From Marinobacter sp. (GTDB lineage: Bacteria > Pseudomonadota > Gammaproteobacteria > Pseudomonadales > Oleiphilaceae), in NCBI RefSeq assembly GCF_014859525.1, contig NZ_JACUUB010000031.1, positions 1 through 34,908 of the forward strand: a DNA stretch of 34,908 nt, in the 5' to 3' direction. Positions within the stretch are counted from its first letter, which is position 1; each line of letters opens with the position of its first letter. A program made the translations under genes and the position numbers. The notes beneath the pieces are model-generated. The model did no database searches. It was not told where the DNA came from and was given only the letters and a program-made list of their open reading frames with translations. Shown piece after piece: positions 25,750 to 34,773 of this stretch.

Positions 25750-27138
25750 ATGCAAACTGCTAATTTGTTGCCCTTGGTATTGGTGTTGGCGGTGGTGGCT
25801 TATTTTCTCGCCCACTCGCGCTCAAGGGCGGTTGCGGAACCCATAGGTGGCATTCGCAACCTGAAATCGCTTCCCTTCTATTACGCAGCAAGAGCCTCGC
25901 TGTGGTGTGCCATACCGGCATTGTTGGTGCTTGCTGCCTGGGCAGGATTCGAGGCCAAGGTTATTCAGATGATTGTTATTGGCTCTCTGCCGCCCGAACT
26001 TGCACCGGATTCCGCCGGAAGAGCGAGCCTTCTGTTATCGCAGATCAGCAATATCGCGTCAGGAAGGCTATCGCCAGAATTTGCTCCTGAAGGTGTTGTT
26101 GCGGCAGCCGAACTTCTGGAAACCCTGCGCGCCCAAAGCAAAACATTCATGACGATTCTGGTGTTGTTGATCGCGGTGCTCGGTGCCAGTTTTGCCTGGA
26201 CCCGCGTTGCGCCCCATATCAATGCGCGGGAGAAAGTCGAGAAAACCTTGCTGCGCATTTTCTTCGTGTGCGCCGCCATCGCGATTCTCACCACGCTTGG
26301 AATTGTCTTTTCGGTGATTATGGAGACTTTCCGGTTTTTTCAGCAGATACCGTTCTGGGACTTTATTACGGGAACCAGCTGGAGCCCCCAGATGGCGTTG
26401 CGAGCTGACCAGGTTGGCGCGGAAGGGGCATTTGGTGTTATTCCGCTGTTCACAGGTACGCTGTTGATATCGGTTATTGCTCTGTTAGTGGCCGTGCCAA
26501 CGGGCTTACTGTCGGCTATTTACTTGTCGGAGTATGCCAGCAAGCGGGTTCGTTCTGTGGCAAAGCCGTTACTGGAAATGCTGGCGGGTGTTCCAACCGT
26601 TGTTTACGGTTTTTTTGCCGCGCTGACTGTTGCTCCTTTCATTCGGGAGTTTGCCGAAATGATTGGTTTGACGGCCTCCTCCCAAAGTGCCCTGGCGGCC
26701 GGCCTGGTCATGGGCATTATGATTATTCCGTTTATCTCATCGTTGTCTGACGACGTGATCAATGCGGTCCCGCAAACCATGCGCGACGGTTCACTCGCGT
26801 TGGGTGCGACTCAGTCTGAAACTATGAAAAAGGTTATCTTTCCGGCAGCTCTGCCGGGGATTATGGGTGGCATTCTGTTGGCGGCTTCCCGTGCGATCGG
26901 AGAAACCATGATCGTGGTCATGGCGGCGGGCCTGGCTGCAAACCTCACCGTTAATCCGCTCGATACCGTAACAACCGTCACCGTTCAGATCGTTACCTTG
27001 CTGGTCGGCGATCAGGAGTTTGACAGTCCGAAAACACTGTCTGCCTTCGCGCTGGGCATGCTGCTGTTTGTCGTGACCCTGTTGCTGAACGTGATCGCCC
27101 TGAAAGTCGTCCGCAAGTATAGGGAACAATATGACTGA
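25750..27138 (+). CDS. pstC: Phosphate ABC transporter permease PstC
   Basis: A 462-residue inner-membrane permease, longer than the 319-residue E. coli protein because of an N-terminal extension with extra helices and a soluble stretch (about residues 70-125). The C-terminal half is the conserved permease: LLSAIYLSEYASKRVR, AGVPTVVYGFFAAL and the EAA-type loop with ALGATQSETMKKVIFPAALPGIMGG. ATG 25750 is chosen because the upstream in-frame GTG lies inside the intercistronic hairpin. Its end overlaps pstA by 8 bp, indicating coupled translation of the two permease subunits. Confidence 0.93.
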   Translation: MQTANLLPLVLVLAVVAYFLAHSRSRAVAEPIGGIRNLKSLPFYYAARASLWCAIPALLVLAAWAGFEAKVIQMIVIGSLPPELAPDSAGRASLLLSQISNIASGRLSPEFAPEGVVAAAELLETLRAQSKTFMTILVLLIAVLGASFAWTRVAPHINAREKVEKTLLRIFFVCAAIAILTTLGIVFSVIMETFRFFQQIPFWDFITGTSWSPQMALRADQVGAEGAFGVIPLFTGTLLISVIALLVAVPTGLLSAIYLSEYASKRVRSVAKPLLEMLAGVPTVVYGFFAALTVAPFIREFAEMIGLTASSQSALAAGLVMGIMIIPFISSLSDDVINAVPQTMRDGSLALGATQSETMKKVIFPAALPGIMGGILLAASRAIGETMIVVMAAGLAANLTVNPLDTVTTVTVQIVTLLVGDQEFDSPKTLSAFALGMLLFVVTLLLNVIALKVVRKYREQYD

Positions 27139-28408
27139 TCAACGCTCTCAGGCGGACATTGTTCGTCGCTCGCTTAAAAAACGCTACCGTAAAGAAAAGC
27201 GATTCCGGGCATACGGTGTGCTCGCGGTTTCGATTGCACTGGGCGCTCTGGTTATCCTGTTCGCCGACATCATCGGCAAGGGCTGGACCGGTTTTATCAA
27301 GACCACCATCACCCTGGAGGTGATGCTGGACGGTGACTCCATGTATCTGGACGATCCTACCGATGCCGATCAGCGGGCCATGGCGGATTTTTCCGCTCCG
27401 ATTATCGCCGCCTTGCAAAAACAGCTGCCTGAGGTTTTGGAGGCCGGTGAACTCCGCCAGCTGAACCGGCTCGTGGGCTCATACGGGAGTAACGACATCA
27501 GAGACCTGTTACGAGCGCAGCCAGAGCTGCTCAACACCAGCCAGACCCTGACCTTTCTGGCCAGTGATGCAGTGTCGGTCTACGTCAAGCACAGTGATAA
27601 CCCCAGCTACAGTATCCGGTTGTCGGAGCAACAGCAGCACTGGGTAGATCAGTTGCTGGCGAAAGGCGTCATTGAAACCAAATTCAATAACGTATTCTTC
27701 ACCAGCGGGGATTCCCGTGAGCCGTCCAATGCCGGTATTCTGGGGGCGCTCGTGGGCTCTCTCCTGACATTGATTGTTACCCTGGCGATTGCCTTCCCGG
27801 TTGGTGTGGCTGCGGCCATCTACCTGGAGGAATTTGCCCCGCAAAACAAATTTACCGACTTTATTGAGGTAAACATCAATAACCTCGCTGCGGTTCCGTC
27901 GATTATCTTCGGTCTGCTGGGTCTGGCGGTCATCATTAACACCTTCGGTATGCCCCGCTCGGTGCCTGTGGTTGGCGGTCTGGTGCTGGCGTTGATGACC
28001 TTGCCGACCATTATCATCTCCAGCCGCGCTGCCATTAAGAGTGTTCCCCCGTCAATTCGAGAAGCGGCAGAGGGGATCGGTGCGTCCAAGATGCAAGTTG
28101 TTTTGCATCACGTGTTGCCGTTGGCCATGCCCGGCATGCTCACAGGGTCGATTATTGGTATGGCCCAGGCGCTGGGTGAAACCGCTCCATTGCTGTTGAT
28201 CGGTATGGTGGCGTTTATTGTGGATGTGCCGGATGGCTTTTTCAGTGCTGCAACTGTCTTGCCCGTACAGATCTATCTCTGGGCCAGCAGTGCCGAGCAG
28301 GGGTTCATTGAGCTGGCGTCTGCAGGCATCATGATCCTGTTGACCTTTCTGATTAGTATGAATGCATTGGCTATCTGGCTGCGCAAGCGTCTTGAGCGTC
28401 GGTGGTAA
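27131..28408 (+). CDS. pstA: Phosphate ABC transporter permease PstA
   Basis: A 425-residue permease partner of PstC, also of the long type. After a basic N-terminus and one helix it has a periplasmic-like insert (about residues 55-190). The conserved permease domain follows, with [29 protein letters not shown] and the EAA-type loop [22 protein letters not shown]. The insert is typical of the pseudomonad and marine gammaproteobacterial proteins. It starts within the last 8 bp of pstC behind AGGGAA and ends 11 bp before pstB. Confidence 0.93.
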   Translation: MTDQRSQADIVRRSLKKRYRKEKRFRAYGVLAVSIALGALVILFADIIGKGWTGFIKTTITLEVMLDGDSMYLDDPTDADQRAMADFSAPIIAALQKQLPEVLEAGELRQLNRLVGSYGSNDIRDLLRAQPELLNTSQTLTFLASDAVSVYVKHSDNPSYSIRLSEQQQHWVDQLLAKGVIETKFNNVFFTSGDSREPSNAGILGALVGSLLTLIVTLAIAFPVGVAAAIYLEEFAPQNKFTDFIEVNINNLAAVPSIIFGLLGLAVIINTFGMPRSVPVVGGLVLALMTLPTIIISSRAAIKSVPPSIREAAEGIGASKMQVVLHHVLPLAMPGMLTGSIIGMAQALGETAPLLLIGMVAFIVDVPDGFFSAATVLPVQIYLWASSAEQGFIELASAGIMILLTFLISMNALAIWLRKRLERRW

Positions 28409-28419
28409 AGGAGCGAATG

Positions 28420-29322
28420 ATGAGTATTAACGAAAAGATCCCTAACGTAGCCACAAAGCCGGATGAGGCACCTATGACCAAGCAGGCAGCGGCATTGGCG
28501 GTGGAAGCAAAGAGAGAAGACATCGCCGTCGAAGAAGGTAAAACCGTTGGTTTGCCTTACTCCGATAACCCCAAGTTCAAGCTTCGTAACGTTGAAGTGT
28601 TTTATGGTGAGGAGCGTGCGATCAAGAACATCAGCCTGGACATCGCCCGGAACGAGGTAATTTCCTTTATTGGCCCGTCCGGCTGCGGTAAGTCCACGTT
28701 TTTGCGCTGCCTGAACCGGATGAACGACAGCATCGATATCTGCCAGGTCAAAGGGCAGCTGCTGTTGGATGACGTCGACATCTACCACTCAAAAAGAGAT
28801 GTGGTGGAGCTGCGGGCCCGCATCGGCATGGTATTCCAGAAGCCGAACCCGTTCCCGAAGTCTATCTACGATAACGTGGCCTATGGCCCGCGCATTCATG
28901 GCCTGGCCAATCGTAAATCGGACCTGGACGAGATCGTTGAGAACAGCTTGCGTAAAGCTGGCCTCTGGAATGAGGTGAAGGACCGGCTGGATGCTACCGC
29001 CACCGGCATGTCCGGTGGTCAGCAGCAGCGTTTGTGCATCGCTCGGGCCATTGCAGTCAGCCCGGAAGTGATTCTGATGGACGAGCCGTGTTCAGCGCTT
29101 GACCCGATCGCCACCGCAAAGGTGGAAGAGCTGATTGCGGAGATGTCGGAAAGCTACACCATCGTGATCGTAACCCACTCGATGCAGCAGGCGGCCCGGG
29201 TATCTCATCGCACCGCGTACTTCCACCTGGGGCATCTGGTGGAGGTGAATGAGACCGACAAAGTCTTTACGTCTCCGGAGCATGAGCTGACCGAATCCTA
29301 CATTACTGGCCGCTTTGGTTGA
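28420..29322 (+). CDS. pstB: Phosphate ABC transporter ATPase PstB
   Basis: A 300-residue ATP-binding subunit that drives phosphate import. Walker A is GPSGCGKST (85-93), the ABC signature is [15 protein letters not shown], Walker B ends [12 protein letters not shown], and the switch His is in [14 protein letters not shown] 40-residue N-terminal extension rich in Ala, Lys and Glu precedes the usual start near [12 protein letters not shown]. Of two adjacent ATGs the second (28420) has the better distance (6 nt) from AAGGAG; starting at 28417 would add one Met. Confidence 0.96.
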   Translation: MSINEKIPNVATKPDEAPMTKQAAALAVEAKREDIAVEEGKTVGLPYSDNPKFKLRNVEVFYGEERAIKNISLDIARNEVISFIGPSGCGKSTFLRCLNRMNDSIDICQVKGQLLLDDVDIYHSKRDVVELRARIGMVFQKPNPFPKSIYDNVAYGPRIHGLANRKSDLDEIVENSLRKAGLWNEVKDRLDATATGMSGGQQQRLCIARAIAVSPEVILMDEPCSALDPIATAKVEELIAEMSESYTIVIVTHSMQQAARVSHRTAYFHLGHLVEVNETDKVFTSPEHELTESYITGRFG

Positions 29323-29354
29323 TGGCAGCCCCTGGAACATTGGAGATATCAGGT

Positions 29355-30077
29355 ATGTCGAATAAAAAGGACGATGTCTACGGAGATCACATCTCCGCGA
29401 AGTTCAATGATGAGCTGATGGAACTGAAAACCCAGTTTCTGAACATGGGCGGTCTGGTGGAAAGCCAGGTGGAGCATGCCATTCAGGCCCTGGTGGACAA
29501 TGACGGTCAACTGGCGGAGCAGACTCGCCTCAAAGACAAGGCTGTCGACAAGATGGAAATGGACCTCGATGAAGAGGCCATTCTGGTCATTGCCCGCCGG
29601 CAGCCCACGGCCCGGGATCTTCGGCTGGTTATTTCAGTGATCAAGATGGTGGCCGATCTGGAACGGATGGGCGACGAGGCCAAGAAGATCGCAAAGATGG
29701 CCATCAAGTTGTCAGAAGAGGGCCTGGCACCCCGGGGCTATATCGAAATCCGCCATATTGGCAAGCACGTGCTGAGCATGCTGCACGATGCCCTCGATGC
29801 CTTTGCCCGCCTGGATTCCGATCAGGCGTTACGGATCATGAAGGAAGACAAGCAGGTTGATGAAGAGTATCAGGCTGCGGCGCGGGCGCTGTTGACGTTC
29901 ATGATGGAGGATGCCCGTAACATCAGCCGTTGTATGATGGTGATGTGGGTTTTACGTGCCCTTGAGCGCATCGGCGATCACGCCTGTAACATTGCAGAGC
30001 ATGTCATTTTCATGGCCAAAGGCGAAGACGTTCGTCATTCGCCCATGGAAGAAGCCGAGCGAGTGGTCGGGCGCTGA
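29355..30077 (+). CDS. phoU: Phosphate regulator PhoU
   Basis: A 240-residue all-helical cytoplasmic protein with two PhoU repeats (about residues 18-105 and 118-215). It links the Pst transporter to the PhoR/PhoB system and prevents phosphate over-uptake. Metal-binding-type motifs are visible as DLERMGDEAKKIA in repeat one and ALERIGDHACNIAEH in repeat two. The ATG at 29355 follows GGAGATATCAGG. It is the last gene of the operon; its stop is 2 bp from the convergent HIT gene's stop, leaving no room for a separate terminator. Confidence 0.95.
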   Translation: MSNKKDDVYGDHISAKFNDELMELKTQFLNMGGLVESQVEHAIQALVDNDGQLAEQTRLKDKAVDKMEMDLDEEAILVIARRQPTARDLRLVISVIKMVADLERMGDEAKKIAKMAIKLSEEGLAPRGYIEIRHIGKHVLSMLHDALDAFARLDSDQALRIMKEDKQVDEEYQAAARALLTFMMEDARNISRCMMVMWVLRALERIGDHACNIAEHVIFMAKGEDVRHSPMEEAERVVGR

Positions 30078-30079
30078 GT

Positions 30080-30445
30080 TCAGGCCTGCTTCATTTTGTC
30101 GGTATACGGCGGCCAGCCTAATGGCTTGCCGGCCAGCAGGTGCAGATGGATGTGAAACACCGTCTGCCCTGCGTTTTCCCCGCAGTTCATCACCAACCGA
30201 TAGCCATCCTCGGCAAAACCCATGTCCCGGGCCAGTTTTCCGGCTACCCAGTACAGGTGCCCCACCACCTCGCGGTCACCCTCTTCGATGTCGTTGATGG
30301 TGGCGATGGCTTTTTTCGGGATGATCAACAGGTGCACCGGGGCCTGGGGATTGATGTCTCTGAATGCCAGGCTGAACTCGTCTTCGTACACGATGTCGGC
30401 CGGGATTTCCCGGTTGATGATTTTGGTGAAGATGGTGTCAGACAT
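30080..30445 (-). CDS. hinT: HIT-family nucleotide hydrolase (HinT-like)
   Basis: A 121-residue histidine-triad protein. The triad HIHLHLL (His98, 100, 102) and the segment IFTKIINREIPADIVYED are those of the HinT branch, which cleaves nucleoside phosphoramidates such as aminoacyl-AMP. AGGAGG lies in front of the ATG. It follows the ubiquinone hydroxylase gene by 41 bp on the same strand and is probably co-transcribed with it. Confidence 0.93.
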   Translation of the reverse strand: MSDTIFTKIINREIPADIVYEDEFSLAFRDINPQAPVHLLIIPKKAIATINDIEEGDREVVGHLYWVAGKLARDMGFAEDGYRLVMNCGENAGQTVFHIHLHLLAGKPLGWPPYTDKMKQA

Positions 30446-30486
30446 GATGCCTCCTTGGTTGTTTTGGAAACGCTGGGATCAGCCGG

Positions 30487-31782
30487 CTAGATCCGGTTGA
30501 GACCGGGCAGGCGGTGGAGAATCTGTTGCACCGGACCGGGTAGCTGTTCGTCCAGGCCCATGGCATAACGGGCGACCCGGTTGCGGGCAAAAGGCAGGGC
30601 GCGGGCAGCACCCAGGCCCAGATTACGGGCCAGGTGCACCGGTGGAATCTGGTTGCTGAACAGATGGTAGAACAGATCCATGGCCAGCATCATGCGCCGG
30701 TTGGCAGGGCGCCGCTGCTGTTCATACTGGCCAAGCCAGCGAGGGTTGGCCAGGTCATCGCCGCTGCGCCGGGCCTCCTTGAGCAGGCCTTGCAGGCATT
30801 GGGCGTCCTGAAAGCCGAGATTGACACCCTGGCCGGCCAGCGGATTGATGGTGTGGGCGGCATCACCGGCCAGCACCACGCGGTTCAGGAAGTAGTGTTT
30901 GGCGTGCTGCCGGGCAATCGGGAAGCTGGCTTTGGCGTCGATGTGGGTCAGGTGCGGCAGCCTGTCCGGGAAGGACTTGCCGATTTCCGCCATCAGTTGT
31001 GCATCGCTCAGAGCTTTGAGTTCCGCCAGGCGGGCCGGACTGTCGTACCAGACCAGCGAGCCCCAGGTTTCATCAGGATGTTGGTCGCCAGCACCGTGCA
31101 GGGGCAGAAAGGCTCTTGGCCCACTCGGGAAGAAACCTTGCCAGGTGATGTCTTCAGGCGGTCCCAGATAGCGGACGGAAATGACCATGGCCTGTTGCTG
31201 ATATTGATCCCGAGTAACGCCGATACCGGCCAACGTGCGAACCTGAGACATAGCTCCGTCGGCGCCAACGATCAGTTGGGCGCTCAGTTCTGTGCCATCC
31301 TCGAGGGTAACGCGGGCGCAGTCAGGGCTCTGCTCCAGCGAGGTAAGGCCTTGTCCTGTCATCAGGGTGACGTCGGGTTGTGCCTGCGCGGTTTGCCAGA
31401 GCGCGTTCTGGGTGACACTGTTTTCCACAATGTGGCCCAAGTGATCAGCGCCAAGTTGGGCGGCGTTGAATTCCACTTCGGTCAGTGAACCGGGCAGCAG
31501 GCGGCTGAGCGGGTGCGGGGTTTCGTCCCAGACGGCCAGCCGGCGGTAGGGTGTGGCCCGCATGGCAACCAGAGCCGGCCAGGCACCGAGGCTTTGCAAG
31601 TAACGTTCGCTACCGGCACTGAGCGCAGACACCCGGATATCGGGGCTGGCGTGGGCATCAAAATCCGCGGGTACTGCTTTGTCAATCAGGCCCACGCGGA
31701 TGCCTTGCTGGCCAAGGCCGGTGGCTAATGCGGCGCCGACCATGCCGGCGCCAACGATGATGATGTCAAATGCTTGGGTCAT
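30487..31782 (-). CDS. ubiF: Ubiquinone biosynthesis FAD hydroxylase, UbiF-like
   Basis: A 431-residue flavin monooxygenase of the UbiH/UbiF/VisC group, which hydroxylates the ring of a ubiquinone precursor. It has the Rossmann motif GAGMVG (11-16), the second FAD motif GADGAMSQVR and the third GDAAHTINPLAGQGVNLG. Blocks shared with E. coli UbiF are unusually clear: PDIRVSALSAGS, PYRRLAVWD, SLVWYDSPARL and MDLFYHLFSNQIPP with a following RNLGL. That makes UbiF the best subfamily call over UbiH or UbiI. The expected reaction is the last hydroxylation before the final O-methylation. Downstream lies the HIT gene; upstream, after 77 bp, the YbaK-like gene. Confidence 0.82.
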   Translation of the reverse strand: MTQAFDIIIVGAGMVGAALATGLGQQGIRVGLIDKAVPADFDAHASPDIRVSALSAGSERYLQSLGAWPALVAMRATPYRRLAVWDETPHPLSRLLPGSLTEVEFNAAQLGADHLGHIVENSVTQNALWQTAQAQPDVTLMTGQGLTSLEQSPDCARVTLEDGTELSAQLIVGADGAMSQVRTLAGIGVTRDQYQQQAMVISVRYLGPPEDITWQGFFPSGPRAFLPLHGAGDQHPDETWGSLVWYDSPARLAELKALSDAQLMAEIGKSFPDRLPHLTHIDAKASFPIARQHAKHYFLNRVVLAGDAAHTINPLAGQGVNLGFQDAQCLQGLLKEARRSGDDLANPRWLGQYEQQRRPANRRMMLAMDLFYHLFSNQIPPVHLARNLGLGAARALPFARNRVARYAMGLDEQLPGPVQQILHRLPGLNRI

Positions 31783-31859
31783 ATCCGGTTCCTGTCTGAT
31801 GGCACCAGTTTACGCGATGCCACGGGCCAGACAAGCCGCCGGAGTCAATCCAACGGGTT

Positions 31860-32417
31860 TCAGTACCCCGCCATGCCGGATAAGGCGCTTACCTCGGCCG
31901 CCTCCGGTCTTCGGCGGCCTTTCACCAGCCAGGCGGGTTTCTGGGCACCGGGGCGGGTGAACCCCTGGTTGATCACCATGGGTTGAACCAGTCGCAGGAA
32001 ATCGGCGGTTTTCATGTGGATAGATTCGGTGTGTGTACCGGCCGCAAAGGCGAGTTCGGGTTGTTCCGTCAGCACCTCGGCGCAATAAACCGTCATGCCA
32101 AACAGCTTGCCGAACGGTGGCATGGCACCTACTTCGCAGTCCGGAAAGCGGTCCTGAAATGCCTGCTCGTTGGCAAGGTCAACAAAATCGGTATCCAGCA
32201 CCCGGGACAGCCGGTCCCAGCGCACCCGCCAGGTGGCAGGCATCACCAGCATGGCCATTTTGCCATCGAGTTCAAGAATCACGGTTTTGACCACCCGATC
32301 GCCGGCTATCTGGACGTGTTTGGCCAGCTGTTGAGCGGTAAAGGCAGGGGGATGGGAGAGGCACATGTATTCCACACCTGCCTCATCCAGGAATTCTTTT
32401 AATTGTTTCACCGGCAT
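31860..32417 (-). CDS. YbaK/EbsC-type aminoacyl-tRNA deacylase
   Basis: A 185-residue protein of the YbaK/ProX editing-domain family, which removes wrongly attached amino acids from tRNA. Visible family features are the N-terminal HPPAFTAQQLA segment, the conserved lysine in RVVKTVIL, the GAMPPFGKLFGMTVY block and FAAGTHTESIHMK. The C-terminal 30 residues (basic, GRRRPEAAE) extend beyond the domain. The target tRNA is unknown. ATG 32417 is preceded by AGGAGG; the upstream 24 residues are not conserved in type. Confidence 0.85.
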   Translation of the reverse strand: MPVKQLKEFLDEAGVEYMCLSHPPAFTAQQLAKHVQIAGDRVVKTVILELDGKMAMLVMPATWRVRWDRLSRVLDTDFVDLANEQAFQDRFPDCEVGAMPPFGKLFGMTVYCAEVLTEQPELAFAAGTHTESIHMKTADFLRLVQPMVINQGFTRPGAQKPAWLVKGRRRPEAAEVSALSGMAGY

Positions 32418-32577
32418 AGTCACAACCTCCTGACAGCATGGTCGGTGTTGTGGAGCCATCTGCCTTCCCGGGCCTGGCCCCGATGGCAAGGGGAGCGGCC
32501 GCCCCTCCTTACCGTCAGCTTAGCCCAGGTTGAGCTGTTTGCGAGTATCCATCTGTTTTTGTGTGTAACGGTTCGGC

Positions 32578-33411
32578 TCAGTCGGCCTTGTACATGTGTA
32601 CATCGCGCTGTGGGAACGGAATCGTGATGCCTTCCGCATCGAACGCCTTCTTCACTTTTTCCTGCATATCCCAGTAATACGGCCATAGATCGTCGGTGGC
32701 CACCCAGGCACGAAACATAAGATCAACCGAGCTGTCACCAAGGGCGCTAACACAGATTCTCGGTTCCGGATCTTTCAGTGAGCGCTCATCTTCGTCGAAC
32801 AGGCGCTGAAGAATGGCTTTGGCTTTGTCGATGTCGTCGTCATAGTGGATGCCAAAGGTCATGTCACAGCGGCGTTTGTCGTAGATGCTGACGTTCACCA
32901 GCGTGGCGTTGGAGAGGCTGCCGTTGGGGATAACGATACGGCGGTTATCAAAGGTGTTGACCACGGTGTAGAGGATCTGGATTTCCGCTACGGCACCGAG
33001 GTAGCCCTGGGCCTCAATGGTGTCGCCCACTTTGAAGGGTTTGAAAATCAGAATCAGCACGCCGCCGGCAAAGTTGGCAAGGCTGCCTTGCAGGGCCAGG
33101 CCGATGGCCAGACCGGCGGCACCGATCACCGCGATGAAGGAGGTGGTTGCAATGCCGATCATGGAGGCGACGGAGATCAACAGCATGACCTTGAGCACGG
33201 CGCTGATCAGGCCACACAGGAATTTGTTCAGGGTGGGGTCTTTCTCGCCTAATTTTTTATCAAGCACCGATACAAAGCGATTGATCAGCCAAAGACCGAC
33301 AACCAGAGTAACGATAGCCAGTACAACCTTCGGTGCGTAAACCATGACCAGAGCAATCGCCTGATCCATCCATTGGGCAGCTTGATCGCTACCACTGAAG
33401 ATGTCTTCCAT
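32578..33411 (-). CDS. mscS: Small-conductance mechanosensitive channel MscS
   Basis: A 277-residue channel that opens under membrane tension in hypo-osmotic shock. It is close in length to the 286-residue E. coli protein and has three N-terminal helices. The pore helix region reads AVIGAAGLAIGLALQGSLANFAGG, and the beta domain begins FKVGDTIEAQGYLGAV. It continues through VIPNGSLSNATLVNVS and ends in FPQRDVHMY. ATG 33411 is 9 nt after AAGGAG; two upstream in-frame starts lack ribosome sites. The 157-bp region before it, back to the selU stop, probably holds its promoter, but no clear pair of hexamers was seen. Confidence 0.95.
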   Translation of the reverse strand: MEDIFSGSDQAAQWMDQAIALVMVYAPKVVLAIVTLVVGLWLINRFVSVLDKKLGEKDPTLNKFLCGLISAVLKVMLLISVASMIGIATTSFIAVIGAAGLAIGLALQGSLANFAGGVLILIFKPFKVGDTIEAQGYLGAVAEIQILYTVVNTFDNRRIVIPNGSLSNATLVNVSIYDKRRCDMTFGIHYDDDIDKAKAILQRLFDEDERSLKDPEPRICVSALGDSSVDLMFRAWVATDDLWPYYWDMQEKVKKAFDAEGITIPFPQRDVHMYKAD

Positions 33412-33568
33412 AAAAAGAGGCTCCTTGTTCATTAGACTTGTTTGAGTAGGGACCGGGCCTGGCCTGGCCACACGATGGCCACTGCCAAGTGCGTCTTTAC
33501 GCAGTATAGAGCACTATCGGATTAATACTGTATCGGCGAATGCAGCCAATACGAGGGTCATTTAATGA

Positions 33569-34672
33569 TTACGGATGGCTTCTGGCAAACGCCCGAATCG
33601 TTTCCGGGTTGCCCCTCACCATAATGCGGCCCTGCTTTTGACTTAACTGGTAGTCATACATGGGGTCATAGTAGTCCGTCAGCAACGACTCGATCCAGGC
33701 ATGATGGCCATCAAGATTGCCGGTGGACTGCTGTTGGTCGAGAGCCCGCTCCATGAGCTGCCGCAGGTGCTGGTGGCGTTCACCGCCCAGGCGTTTGTGA
33801 ATCCGGTCCAGGGCGCTGAGCAGGTAGTCCCGGAAGTTCAGCCAGCCGGCTAGCTCGCCATCTCTTGCTCTGTAATCCGAGAACATGGCTTCAACATAGT
33901 CTGCGCGAATGATCGCGATGCGCTCTTCCATGGGTTGTTCAAGGACCAGTAGTGGCGATTCCGCCATGCGCTCGCGCATCCGGTCCGGGAGTGCGCACCG
34001 GCCAATAAGCCGGCTTTCGTCTTCAAGATAGACAGGGCCACCGATCAGGTGGTGTGCCTTCAGCATGGTCACTGCCAATTGGTTTTCAAAGTCGATCTGG
34101 GACGGTTGTGGTGTGACTTGTCGGCCAAAACTCGAGCCGCGGTGGTTGGCCAGTCCTTCAAGATCCACCGGGTTGGGCAGGTCCAGCAATACCCGGGTTT
34201 TTCCGGTGCCGGTACGGCCACTCACGATCCGGAATTCCTGGGTTTCAATCAGTTGATCGAGACTGTCGATCAGAAAGCGGCGCAGTGCTTTGTAACCACC
34301 TTTGATCAGCGGGTAATCAATGCCGGAATCCTTGATCCACTGCTGTGTCAGTCTGGAGCGCAGGCCCCCACGAAAACAGAACAGGTAACCCTCAGGGTGT
34401 TGTGCGGCAAAGCGCTTCCAGGCTTCGATTCGCTGTGCTTTAAGATCGCCGGACACCAGTTGATGGCCCAGTTCGATGGCTTTGTCCTGCCCTTTTTCTT
34501 TGTAACAGATGCCAATGCGATGCCGTTCTTCATCGTTCATCAGGGGGGCATTTTCGGCACAGGGGAAGCTGCCTTTGGCGAATTCTACTGGCGCCCGCAC
34601 ATCCATCAGTGGGATGTCGCTCAGGAACAGGTTGAGGTAGTCATCGGTATCGGGTCTGCTGGCCATGGACAT
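33569..34672 (-). CDS. selU: tRNA 2-selenouridine synthase
   Basis: A 367-residue enzyme (also MnmH/YbbB) that converts 2-thiouridine to 2-selenouridine at the wobble position of Lys, Glu and Gln tRNAs using selenophosphate, through a geranylated intermediate. The N-terminal rhodanese domain ends in YLFCFRGGLRS with the nucleophile Cys99. The C-terminal P-loop domain has GRTGTGKT (152-159) and the family block PVDLEGLANHRGSSFG. Length matches the 364-residue E. coli protein. Selenophosphate synthase, which it needs, is not in this window. It is divergent from the partial gene at the right edge. Confidence 0.95.
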   Translation of the reverse strand: MSMASRPDTDDYLNLFLSDIPLMDVRAPVEFAKGSFPCAENAPLMNDEERHRIGICYKEKGQDKAIELGHQLVSGDLKAQRIEAWKRFAAQHPEGYLFCFRGGLRSRLTQQWIKDSGIDYPLIKGGYKALRRFLIDSLDQLIETQEFRIVSGRTGTGKTRVLLDLPNPVDLEGLANHRGSSFGRQVTPQPSQIDFENQLAVTMLKAHHLIGGPVYLEDESRLIGRCALPDRMRERMAESPLLVLEQPMEERIAIIRADYVEAMFSDYRARDGELAGWLNFRDYLLSALDRIHKRLGGERHQHLRQLMERALDQQQSTGNLDGHHAWIESLLTDYYDPMYDYQLSQKQGRIMVRGNPETIRAFARSHP

Positions 34673-34773
34673 GGGTCGCTGTTGCTCATGAATAAGGTGC
34701 CAGTATACCGGACTGCCGATACCTCAGCCAAAAGGTACAATGCCTGCCTCAAAACGGCGTTAAAGGACAGGCA

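Noticed and set aside
31896-31919. GGCCGCC/GGCGGCC hairpin followed by TTT
   Set aside because: It is inside the 3' end of the YbaK-like gene and the T-run is on the strand without an upstream gene; it is probably a result of codon choice.
32489-32506. AGGGG/CCCCT inverted repeat between mscS and the YbaK-like gene
   Set aside because: Only 5 bp of stem, a large loop and no T-run; insufficient for a terminator call.
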